Positions 9,844 to 21,800 of a stretch of 64,000 nt of DNA are shown one piece after another; position 1 is the first letter of the stretch; the number at the start of each line of letters is the position of its first letter. The position numbers and the translations under genes are program-made. The DNA is from Dasypus novemcinctus. Taxonomy: Eukaryota > Chordata > Mammalia > Cingulata > Dasypodidae. Below the pieces are notes generated by a model. That model did no database searches and was not told the origin of the DNA. It was given only the letters and a program-made list of their open reading frames with translations. Location of the stretch: assembly GCF_030445035.2 (NCBI RefSeq), contig NC_080695.1:54205954-54269953 (forward strand). Direction: 5' to 3'.

Positions 9844-12800
9844 GTAAAGGGCAGGCGCGGCTGCGACCCCGCGGTTTGCCTATAAAAGGGAAAATTCTCC
9901 CTGAGGCTGGCGCCGCAGAGGTCACGGGGAAGACGTTTCGCACGTCAGGACGCTGCGACGCAGCGCGACTGTATGACGTAACGAGGCTGCGCGGGCGGGG
10001 CGGAGGCGTGGGCCGGTTGTAGTGAGCCTTGGGAATGACGGGCGGGAGGGAGTTGCTTTTCGACAGTGACGCTTTGCGGCAGCATGTCGGGGTCAGTGCC
10101 GTTGAGGATGACGTAATTGCACACCTGGGCCATAACGTCACTACGGGTGTTGGCGTTCCGGGTAGAGAACAGCTGGCAACCCTGAAAGTTCACTGTCCCA
10201 GAGGTGTCGCCGTAGCCCTCGCCCCCGGGTCTTTGCCACTCGAGGTGTACTCCTACGATTTAGCCGCATTGGCTTCGACAGGGAGCTTCTTAGAACTGCA
10301 GATTCTCGGTTCTCAGCCCTGACCTGAATCTGTATCTGTGTTTTTAACACGCCTTGCCGTCATTTGTATGTACTGTAAAGTTTGAGAAGCGCTAGTGTAG
10401 TGGAAGGACCATCAACTCTGGATTAGGAAGCCTTGGGTTTGGATCCTGGTTTCATCCCCTTCTGCCTCAGCAGATTGTTGTGAGGTCGTTTTCTCAAAAG
10501 CTTTCGATGGTAGTACATCTGCAGTTTTTATTAATATGTATATATTTTTCTATAATCGAGTGCCATTTTTAAATGAAATCAAGTGATTTCCTGGAAACTA
10601 AATCCTTATGGTAAAGGATACTAAATACCAGTAACCTCTGCCCCAAATGTAATAATTAAAAATATGTACACTCAAAGTTAAATCACAAGTAGATACTGTT
10701 GCTTACTAAAGCTTGAACCCAAGGCCATCTTTCCTTTTGGTAAAAATGGAAATTTGCAAGTTTTAGGAAGGTATTTGGGATATACCAGCCACAATAGAGG
10801 TGTTTTCCTTGATGGAAGCAAAAGGATTGGAAGAGCACTAAAAGGGAGTAATTCACACTACATGGGTATTATTTAATGGATGCCTGTAAACCACTTAATG
10901 TCTTACCATATATCACCTAAAATCTTCCACGAGCCACCACTGATAGGTGTTTCACATTTTGGGAAAACACTCATATAAAATGATGCATTTGATAGCTTCT
11001 GGCCCTGGACTTCAATTTTATTTTAAAATATGTGACAATGTAGACAAAATTCAGAGGGTTGTTGAATGCTAGCCAGAGAGCATAGCAGAGTAAAAATCAT
11101 TAGTTTTTATTTATAAAGTTACTTTGCTTCCTATATCTCATTTTATTCTCATAACTCAGTAAGGAAATCTTACTTATTATGTATTTTCCTTAAAAATGAA
11201 ATGGAGGGAAACGGACTTTGGCCCAGTAGTTAGGGCGTCCGTCTACCACATGGGAGGTCCGCGGTTCAAGCCCCGGGCCTCCTTGACACGTGTGCAGCTG
11301 GCCCATGCGCAGTGCTGATGCGCGCAAGGAGTGCCGTGCCACGCAGGGGTGTCCCCCGCGTAGGGGAGCCCCACGCGCAAGGAGTGCACCCATAAGGAGA
11401 GCTGCCCAGCGCGAAGGAGGGAGCAGCCTGCCGAGGAATGGCACCGCCCGTGCCGCTGACGACAACAGAAGCAGACAAAGAAACAAAACGCAGCAAAAAG
11501 ACACAGAAAACAGACAACCAGGGGAGGGGAGGGGAATTAAATAAATAAAAATAAATCTTTAAAAAAAAAAAAAAGAGTGGTGCTGCAACAAACATTAAAA
11601 AAAAAAATGAAATGGAGGAAGCAAATGTGGCTCAAGCAGTTGGGTTCCTGCCTACTACATGGTAGGTTCCTGGTTCGGTTCCCAGTGCCACCTAAAAAGA
11701 CAGCAAGCTGGCGCCAAAGATGCTGCAACGAGAGACACAAGAAGAACAACATAGTGAAAGGTTCAACAAAGCAGGAAATGAAGGTACCCGGTGCCTCCTA
11801 AAGAAAACGAGCAAGACAGCAAGCTGGCATGATGGGCAGGCATGGCAAGCTGACACAACAAGATGACGCAACAAGAGACACAAGAAGAAAAACATAATGA
11901 GAGACACAACAAAGCAGGGAACAGAAGTGGCTCAAGTGATTAGGTGCCTCCCTCCCACATCAGAGGCCCCAAGTTGGGTTCCCGATGCCTCCTGAAAAAC
12001 AAGCAAGATGAATAGACATAGCAAATGCAAACAATGAGGGGGTGGGGAGAAATAAATTTTAAAAAATGAAATGGCCTGATTATTTCCAATTTTATATGTG
12101 ACTGATTTGTCTAGGGTTAGTGTTAGAGATGGGACACAAGTTGGGTCCATGCTCTTTCTGTTACCCATCCCACACTTTATAAAGATACTTTGCACAGATT
12201 GTGAAAAGATAGAAATGGCAAATATTATGGTATCATTCACTGGTGTCTGAAATCAGAAATGATGCAGTGCTAGGGAACAGTCCAGTGTGGGATTTTTGCT
12301 TTTTAAAAAATTTTTTATTAGAGCAGTTGTTTGTTGGTTTACAAAAAATCATGCAGAAAGTACAAAGTTCCCATGTTCCCCCATCACACATACAGTTTTC
12401 CCTGTTAACATGTTTCATTACTGTGATACTTTTCTTACAATTGATGAAACAATATTGTAATAACTATGCTGTTCACTTTAACCCACTGTTTACATTAGGG
12501 TTCACTCTTTGTGTTATATAGGTTTATGGGTTTTGTGTGTGTGTGTGTGGTAACTTATATATAACCTAAAATTTTCCTTTTTATCCCTTTTCAAATATTC
12601 AATTCAGTGTGTTAATTATATTCACAAAAGTGTGCCTCCATCACCATCACCTGTTGCCATTGCTTTCCCATTACCTCAAGTAGAAACTCTGAACCAATTT
12701 AACATTAACTCCTTGTTCTCCCCCACCTGGCTCCTGATCATCTATAATTCTAGTTTCTGACTTTGTGAATTTGCATATTCTGCTTATTTCATATAAGTGA

Positions 12801-15800
12801 GATCATTTTTCTCCTTTTGTGTCTGGTCTCGTTCACACAACATGATGTTTTCAAGGCTCATCCGTGTTGTAACATGCATCAGAATTTCATTCCTTTTAAT
12901 GGCTGAATAATATTCCATTTTATGTGTATACCACATTTTGTTTATCTGTTCAACTGATGGACATTTGAGTTGCTTCTACCTTTTGGAAATTGTGACTAAT
13001 GCCTTTGTTAACATCGGTGTGAAAATATCTGTTAGAGTACCTGCTTTCAGTTCTTTTGGGTATATACCAAGAAGTGTGATTGCCAAGTCATATGGTAATT
13101 CTATACTTAACTTTCTGAGGAATTACCAAACTGTTTTCCACAGTTACTGCGCCATTTAACATTCCCTCTAACAATGTAGGGATATTCCTATTTCTCCACA
13201 TCATCACCAACACTTGTTATTTTCCTTTTTTTTTAATAGTAGTCATTCTGGTGGGTGTGGATGGTATCTCATTGTGGTTTTGATTGGCCTGTTCCTGATG
13301 TTTAATGATGTTGGCTATCTTTTCGTGTATTTATTGGCCATATGTTTATCTTTGGAGATATGTCTATTCAAGTCTTTTTCCCCTCCTTTGATTGAGTTGT
13401 TTGCCTTTTTATTGTTGAATTGTAGACATTCTTTATATATTCTGGATATTAAACCCTTATCAGTTAGATATATGACTTCCAAATATTTTCTCTCATTCTG
13501 TATGTTGTCTTTTTACTTTCCTGATGACGTCCTTTGATGTACAAAAGTTTTAAATGTTGATGAAGTCCCATAAGTCTAAGAAACCATGCGTATCACAAAG
13601 TCCTGAAGATGTTTCCCTAAGTTTCATTCTAGGACTTTTATCATTTTAGTACTTACATTTAAGCCTTTAATCCATTTTGAGTTAATTTTTGCTAGTTGTA
13701 TGAGGTAGGGGGTTCTACATACTTTTGCATATGGCTATCCAGTTCTCCCACCATAATTTGTTGAAAGAAACTATTCTTTCACCACTGAGTGAACTTGGCA
13801 CCCTTGTCAAAGATCATTTGGCCAAAGAGGTGAGTGTTTATATCTGAACTCTCAATTTGATTCCATTGGTCTGTAAGTCTGCCCTTGTGCCAGTACCATA
13901 CTGTTTTGACTGTAGATTTATAATAATTTTAAAAATCAGGAACTGTAAGTCCTCCAACTTTGTCCCTTTTTTTTACTTCCCCAAGATGGCTTTGGCTATT
14001 TGGGGCCACTTACCCTTCCAAATGAATTTGATGGTTGGCTTTTCCATTTCTGATAAGAAGTATGTTGGAATTTTGATTGGAGTTTCATTGAATCTATATA
14101 TCATGTTTTAGTTTGCTAAAGGCTGCCATGGCAATATACCAGAAATGGGTTGGTTTTTACAATGGGGATTTGTTAACTTATAAGCTTACAGTTCTGAGAC
14201 TGAGAAAAATGTCCAAATCAAGGAATCAGGCAAAGCTCTCTCTCTGAAAACATGGCTGCCAGCAATCCTGGACTCCTGTCACATAGGAGAGCACAATGGC
14301 AATGTCTCCTTCTCTCCCTTCTCTGGGTCTTGTTGCTTTCAGCTTCTGGCTTCCAGGACTTTCTCTCTAAGTTTGTGGGTGTTTCTCTCTCTGAGGCTTC
14401 CTCTCCCTGTATTCATCTCTTAGAGGGTTAAGACCTGTTGTGGGCCACATTGTACTGAAGTAGTCCAATCCAATGACTTTAACTGAAACGATCTAATCAA
14501 AAGGTCCTATCTACAATAGATTCACACCCACAGGAATGGATTAGCTCTAAGGATGTGATCTTTTCTGGAGTGCATACAATCTCAAATTACAACACTCGGT
14601 TTGGGTAGAATTGACATCCTAGCAATATTTAGTCTTCTGATCCATGAGCAAGGTATTTGATTTAGTTCTTGGATTTCTTTCAGAAATATTTTGTCATTTC
14701 CTATGTACAGGCCCTTTACATCCTTGGTTAAATTTGTTCGTAGATATTCTTTTAATTGCTATTATAAGTAAAATTGTTTCCTTGATTCCTCTTTGGATTG
14801 TTCTTCTCTAGCATATAGATACATCACTGATTCTTGAATTTTGCATGTTGAATTCAGCCACTTTGCTGAATTCATTTATTAGTTATAGTAGCATTGTTGT
14901 AGGTTTTTCAGGATTCTCTCTTTATAGGATCATATCATCTGTACATAGAAGATTTTTACTTCTTCCTTTCCTATTTGGATGTCTTTTATTTCTTTTTCTT
15001 GACTAATCGTGCTGGCTGAATTTCCAGTACAATAGTGAATAACAGTGGTGACAGTGGGCATCCTTTCCTTGTACTTGATCATGGGGGAAAGCCATCAGTC
15101 TTTCACCAAAGAGTATTATTATTTGTGGGTTTTCTATATACACTATTTATCATGTTAATAATGTTTCTATTCCTAATTTTCAGGGTTTTTTTTTTAATTG
15201 GAAAAGGGTGCTGAATTTTGTCAAATCCCTTTTCTGAGTCAATTGAGACGATCATGTGTTTTAATCTCTTTATTAATGTGATGCATTACATTAATTGATT
15301 CTCCTATTTTAACCACTCTTGCATATCTGGGATAAATCCCACTTGATCATGAGGCATAATTCTTTTAAATGTGCTGTGGGATTCGGTTTGCTAGTATTTT
15401 GTTGAGCATTTTTGCATCTATAGTTATGATGTTGATTCGTAATTTTCTTGTCTTGTGGTATCTTTATCTAGCTTTGGTATTAGGGTGGTCTTGGTCTCAT
15501 AGAATGAGTTGGGAAGTGTTCCCTCTCAAGAGGTTGAGCAGTATTGGTGTTAATTCTTCTTTGAATGTTTGATACAATTCACTGGTGAAGCTGCCTGGTG
15601 CTAGATTTTTTCTTAGTTGGGAGGTTTTTTGGTTTTTGGTTTGTTTGTTTGTTTTTACAGATTTATTTATTTATTTCTCTCCCCTTCCCCACCCCAGTTG
15701 TCTGTTCTCTGTGTCTATTTGCTGCGTCTTCTTTGTCCGCTTCTGTTGTTGTCAGCGGCACAGGAATCTATGTTTCTTTTTTTTTTTTTTTTTGCATCAT

Positions 15801-18800
15801 CTTGCTGTGTCAGTTTTCCGTGTGTGCGGCACCATTCCTGGGCAGGCTGCACTTTCTTTCACGCTGGGCGGCTCTCCTTATGGAGTGTACTCCTTGCATG
15901 TGGGGCTTCTCTACGCTGGGGACACCCCTGGGTGGCACGGCACTCCTTGCGCGCATCAGCACTGCGCATGGGCCAGCTCCACACGGGTCAAGGAGGCCTG
16001 GGATTTGAACCGCGGACCTCTCATGTGGTAGACGGACGCCCTACCCGCTGGGCCAAGTCTGCCGCCTGTTGGGAGGTTTTAATTACTGATTCAGTCTCTT
16101 TACTAGTTATTGCTCTGTTGAGATGTTTCTTCTTGAATCATTGTAGGCTGTTTGTGTGCGTCTATAAGTCTCTCCATTCCATCTGGATTATCTAATTTAC
16201 TGGCATAAAGTTGTTTATATCCTCCTACAATCCTTTCAATTTCTGTGGGTTTCATGTTAAAGTCCCTCCTTTTCACTCCTGATTTTACTTATTTGCATTT
16301 TCTCTCTTTTTTTGTCAGTCTAGGTAAAGTTTTGTCAATTGTATTGATCTGTTGAAAGAACCAACTTTTTATTGATTCTTCTGTTTTTCATTCTCTAATT
16401 TCTCTCTGCTCTAATCTTTATCTCCTTTCTTCTGCTCACTCTGGGTTTAATGTACTCTTCTTTTCCTACATCCTCCAGTTGTGAGGTCAGAACTATGATT
16501 TGAGATCTTCTTTTTTTAATGTAAGCATTTGGAGCTATAAATTGCCTTCTGAGTACTACCTTTGTCATATCTCTTTGTTGATGCATGTTTTCATTTTCAT
16601 TTGTCTCAAGGTATTTCCTGATTTCCCTTGTGATTTCCTTTTTGACGAATTGAATAGTTGTTTAGCTTCCGTATATTGGTGGATTTTCTAGTTTTTCCTC
16701 TGTCATTGACTTTTAGCTTCATTCCATTATGGTCCAGAAAAGATGCTTTTTTAATAATTTCAGTCTTTTAAAATTTACTGAGATTTGTTTGGGGGACTAA
16801 CATGTCATCTATCCTAGAGAATGATCCATGTGCACTGAGAAGAATGTGTCTGCTGCTGTTTTGCCGTGCAGTGTCTGTTACGTCTAGTTCATTTATGGTA
16901 TTGTTCAAGTTCTCCATTTCCATATTGATCTTCTATCTAGATGTTCTCTTCATTGATGAAAGTGGTATATTGAAGTCTCTAACTCTTACTATAGGGGTGT
17001 CTATTTCTATATTTTGTCATGTTTGCCACATGTATTTTGGGGCACTGTGATTAGTGAGTAAATGTTTATGACTATTTTCTTTTGGTGGATTGACCTTTTT
17101 ATTACTATATAGTGTCCTTCTCTGTATTTTATAACAAATTTTGATATAAAGTCTGTTTATCCGATATTATTATAGCTACTCCAGCTCTCTTTTGGTTACT
17201 ATTTGCATGGAATATTTTTTTCCATCCTTTTACTTTCAGCCTGTTTGTGTCTTTAGGTCTAAGTGGGTCTCTGGTAAACAACATATAGTTGGATCATGCT
17301 TTTTTTTTTAACAATATATATATTTTTTAATTTATTTATTTATTTCTCTCCCCTCCCCCCCCACCCTGGTTGTCTGTTCTCAGTGTCTATTTGCTGCGTC
17401 TTCTTCTTTGTCCGCTTTTGTTGTTGTCAGCAGCATGGGAATCTGTGTTTCTTTTTGTTGCGTCATCTTGTGTCAGCTCTCCGTGTGTGTGGCACCATTC
17501 CTGGGCAGGCTGCACTTTCTTTCACGCTGGGCGGCTCTCCTTACGGGGCACACTCCTAGCGCGTGGGGCTTCCCTACACAGGGGACACCCCTGCGTGGCA
17601 GGGCACTCCTTGCGTGCATCAGCACTGCGCATGGGCCAGCTCCACATGGGTCAAGGAGGCCCAGGGTTTGAACCACGGACCTCTCATGTGATAGACGGAC
17701 ACCCTAACCACTGGGCCAAGTCCACCTCCTGGATCATGCTTTTTATCCATTCTGCCAATCTGTGTCTTTTGATTGGGGAGTTTAATCCATTGACATTCAG
17801 TGTAATTACTGATAAGGCAGGACTTACTTCAGCCAGTTTGTCCTTTGTTTCTTATAGATAATATATCTTTTTTTTGCCCCTCTTTTCCTTTATTGCAGGC
17901 TTCCTTTTTGCATAGTTGATCTTTTGTGATATAACTGATTTCTCCCTTTCTCATTTCCATTTCTGTATATATTTTATATACTTTCTTTGTGGTTATGCTG
18001 GGGTTTGTATTAAATAACCTAAGTCTATAACCTACTAGTTTGAAAAGATGCCATCTTAACTTCAATAGCATATGCAGTGTCTGCTCCTCTACCCCCTCCA
18101 TTTCCTCTCTTTATATTGTTTTTACCAAACATTATCTTTCATATTTTGTATTTCCATAACATGGAAATTATTTCTTATTCAATTGCATTCTTTCTTTTTA
18201 AGATTTATTTTATTTATTTTTTCCCTCCTCACCCCTGTTGTTTGTGCTTTCTTTGTGCTTGTCTTCTTTTTTGTTTTGTTTTGTTTTAAGATTTATTTTT
18301 TATTTCTCTCCTCTCCCCCCCCCCCCCCAGTTGTCTGCTCTCTCTGTCCATTTGCTGTGTGTTCTTCTGTGACGCTTCTATCCTTATCAGCGGCACTGGG
18401 AATCTGTGTTTCCTTTTGTTGCGTCATCTTGCTGTGTCAGCTCTCCATGTTTGCGACACCATTCTCAGGCAGGCTGCACTTTCTTTCACACTGGGCAGCT
18501 CTCCTTACAGGGTGCACTCCTTGAGCGTGGCGCTCCCCTACGTGGGGGACACCCCTGCGTGGCACAGCACTCCTTGCGTGCATCAGCATTGCGCATGGGC
18601 CAGCTCCACACGGGTCAAGGAGGCCCAGGGTTTGAACCACGGACCTCCCATGTGGTAGGCGGATGCCCTATCCATTGGGCCAAGTCTGCTTCCCTTGTCT
18701 TCTTTTTTGGAGGCACCAGGAACCGAACTTGGGACCTCCCATGTTGGAGGGAGGTGCCCAATGGCTTGAGCCACCTCTGCTCCCATGTATTCTCTTATAG

Positions 18801-21800
18801 GAAATAAAGAGAAAAGTTACGTACTGATGATAGAGTACGATTGGGATTTGCATTCACCCTTGAAATGACCAGAGCTAATGATCTTCACTTCTCCATACTG
18901 CTGCAAGCCACTCTCTCTTGTCTTTTCCTTTCAACCTGAAGAACTCACCTTTGGTAATTCTTGTAGGGTCTCTTATTGACAAACTCTCTCAGTTTTTGCT
19001 TATCCATGAATGACTTAATTTCTCCCTCATTTTTGAAGGACTGTTTTTGCTGGATAAATTTTTGGCTGCAGTTTTTCTCTTTCAGTACCTTAAATATGTA
19101 TACCACTGCCTTCTCATGTCCATGGTTTCTGATAAGAAATCAGCACTTACTCTTATTGAGGAACTTTTGTGAGTGAGGAGTTGCTTTTCTCTTGCTGCTT
19201 TGAGAATTCTTCTTTCCTTATCTTTGGCATTTGACATTTTGACTAGTATGTGTCTTGAAATAGTCTGTTAGGGGTTTATCCTTTCTGGAGTTCATTATGC
19301 TCCTTGGACATGTATATTTATGTCTTTTGTAAGATTTGGGAAATTTTTGGCCATTATTTCCTCAGATATTCTCTCTGTCCCTTTTTCCTTCTCCTCTCCT
19401 TCTGGGACACCCATAATGTCTATGTTGGTGCACTTCATGTTGTCCCACTAGTCTCTTAGGCTCTGCTCACTTTTTTCCCTTCTTTTCTCATCTATCCTTC
19501 CGACTGTATGTTTTCAATTGTCAGTCTACCAGTTTGCTGATTCTTTCTTCTGCCTGTTCAAATCTACTGAATGCCTCTAGTGTATTTTTCATCTCCATTA
19601 TTGTATTTTTCTTCCCCAGAAGGTCTGTTATATTCTTTTTAAAACTTTTAATTCTTCTTTTTTTGTTCACACATTGTCTTCCTTGTATCCTGTAGTTCTT
19701 TTCTATATCCAAATTTAGTTTATTTCTATTCATATTTCCATTAACTCCTTGAATTAAGGAGATTTGACTCAATGTCTTTGATTTGTTGCTTCACTCTCTG
19801 TATCCTGAACAGTAACCTTGTCTGTAATTGAAGTTTTAATTTGTTCCCTTGACTGAACCATCTCTTCCTGTGTCTTTGTAAGGCTTGTGATTTTTTGTTG
19901 ATGCCTGGGCATTTGATTGTTTTGATGTGTTAACTCTGGAGGTCAGTTTCTCCCTCTTGCCCTAGGGTTTTAGTGTAGACTGGCTGTGTGTTAGGGCTGA
20001 TGCTTCAGTGATCTATGCAGTGTTCCTTTGTGTAGAGTATGGCAGTAAAAACCTCACCAGGTAGAAAAGTTCAAGTGCAGAACTACCCCCAAACTCCACC
20101 AAGCCTTTCCCATCACCTTGTGTCTAAAGCATCAAGGCTTTTAAATAAAAGAATGACAGATGCAGCCAAATGAATTTAAATGAAAAGAAATAGCCACAAA
20201 AGATGTGGTATTCATAGCCTGAGAGCCCTGAAACATATTTCAAAGTGATGGTACCAGCATGGGTGGACGCTCACCTTACACACTAAATGTCAGTAAGGCC
20301 ATCCTCATGAGGGAGAGAACATTCAGGTAACATAATGCAAGACTCAGAGAATAGAATTAAGGTCTTACTACTTGTGGTCACTTGGACCTGTATGTACCCC
20401 AGAAAAACATGTTCTAAAATTTAATCCATTCCTGAGGTTGTGAGCTCATTGTAAGTAGGACCTTTTGATGAAGTTACTTCAGTTAAGGTGTATACTTCCT
20501 CAATCAAGATGGGTCTTAATCCTGTCACTGGAGGCCTTTATAAGTCAAATGAAATTCAGACAGAAAAAAGAAAGCTACAAGAAGCAAGAAGCTACATCAT
20601 GGAATCAGAATAGAAGGAGAGACCAGGAGACACCACCATGTGCCTTGCCTTGTCACAGAAGAGCCAAGGATACCTGGCAGTGAGCCCTAGAATACCAGTC
20701 TTGGGGAAGAAAGCATTGCCTTGATGATATCTTGATTTGGACTTTGTTTTAGCCTTAAAACCATAAGCTAGTAAACTCCCATTGTTTAAGTCAATGCATT
20801 TCATAGTATTTGCTGGAGCCACCACGAAACTAAAACTGCTAGATTTTTTTTTTTTTTTAGGGGGTACTGGTGCTTGAACCTGGGACCTTGTACATGAAAG
20901 GCAGGCATTCAACCACTGAGCAACACCTACTCCACACTGCTAGATTTTTTAAAAGATGAAATCTAATCATTCCTGAAGAATTTATATTATGAATTCAAGA
21001 AGAGATAGTTGAATTGGACCAAAATGAAGTGAAACCTAAGCTCTAAGGGTAGACTTTCAAAAGCAAATGCCTATGGAGGCAAGTGTTTTAAGAGAACTTA
21101 ATCCATGGTTCTCAACCTTGGCTGTAGGTCAGGTAATGCAGAGAGCTTTTTTTTTTAAGATTTATTTTATTTACTTATCCATTCCCCCACTCCCCCCCCA
21201 TTTGTACTCACTGTCTGCTTGTCTGCTCTGTCTGTTTTGTGCTCTGTCTGCTTGTCTTCTTTTTAGGAAGCACCAGGAACCAAACATGGGACCTCCCATG
21301 TGGGAGGAAGGTGCCCAATTGCTTGAGCCATGTCCACTCCCTGCTTGTTGTGCCTCTCATTGTGTTTCTTGTTGTGTCTCCTCATTGCAGCATCTCGTTG
21401 CAGCATCTTGTTGCTTCAGCTCACCGTACCAGCCTGTCATGTCAACTCGCCCTCTTTCTCCTCTTTAGGATGCACTGGGAACCAAACCCAGAACCTCCCA
21501 TGTGGTAGGCGGGAGCCCAACTGATTGAGCCACATCCTCTCCCCAGAGAGCTTTTTAAAAATATCAATATAGAGTTCTCTTCCCAGAGGTTGATTGGGCT
21601 GAAAAGGAGCCATGCTTTTTAAAGCTCCCTAGGGGGTTCTCACATGCAGCCGAGTTCAGAAACCACTGATGTGCACCCGTGAAGCAAGCTGGGCACGAGC
21701 CATGGCCGTCTAGAGGTGGCTGCTAGGCTACCACCCCTAAGGTGGGCCCAGCATCACCAGATCTTCATACGTTTAAAGTGAAACCTGAAATCCAGATCTT

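Larger units (their letters stand above)
9600..10350 (+). promoter_or_regulatory. COQ7: COQ7 CpG-island promoter and first-intron start
   Basis: This GC- and CpG-rich block surrounds COQ7 exon 1; flanking DNA is AT-rich and CpG-poor. No TATA box sits at a sensible distance from the start codon. An ETS-like CGGAAG lies near 9631, an Sp1-type GGGCGGGGCGG at 9993-10003, and several CREB/ATF-type motifs are listed separately. The island extends about 500 bp into intron 1, as is common for housekeeping mitochondrial genes. The transcription start site cannot be read from sequence alone. Confidence 0.75.
12296..20040 (-). mobile_element. Nearly full-length L1 LINE in COQ7 intron 1, antisense, dead
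   Basis: Read on the minus strand, this is an L1: 3' UTR near 12.3-12.8 kb, ORF2 from about 13 to 18 kb, ORF1 remnants near 19.5 kb, and old 5' UTR-like sequence. Landmarks on the + strand are 'TAATATTCCATTTTATGTG' (12908), 'TGGGTATATACCAAGAAGTG' (13058) and 'TTTGGTATTAGGGTGGTC' (15472). Four insertions break it: an LTR (14104-14594), SINEs at 15629-16067 and 17305-17729, and a nested SINE pair (18200-18784). Net L1 length is about 5.8 kb. Frames are broken by stops, so no active product is expected. It is antisense to COQ7. The 5' boundary is uncertain. Confidence 0.9.

Noticed and set aside
9945-10193. 82-codon minus-strand frame ([19 protein letters not shown]...) in the COQ7 CpG island
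   Set aside because: It looks protein-like by eye, but I recognise no family; CpG islands often give such frames. A divergent transcript is possible but unsupported.
15585-16195. Open frames of 136-192 codons rich in Cys/Trp/His
   Set aside because: They lie on the antisense chimeric DAS-SINE; the same peptide ('[16 protein letters not shown]') recurs in every copy (8.4, 17.4, 18.4, 23.6 kb), so it is repeat, not a gene family.
12243-19176. Chain of small hydrophobic plus-strand frames resembling a membrane protein
   Set aside because: They are reverse-strand translations of an L1 element.
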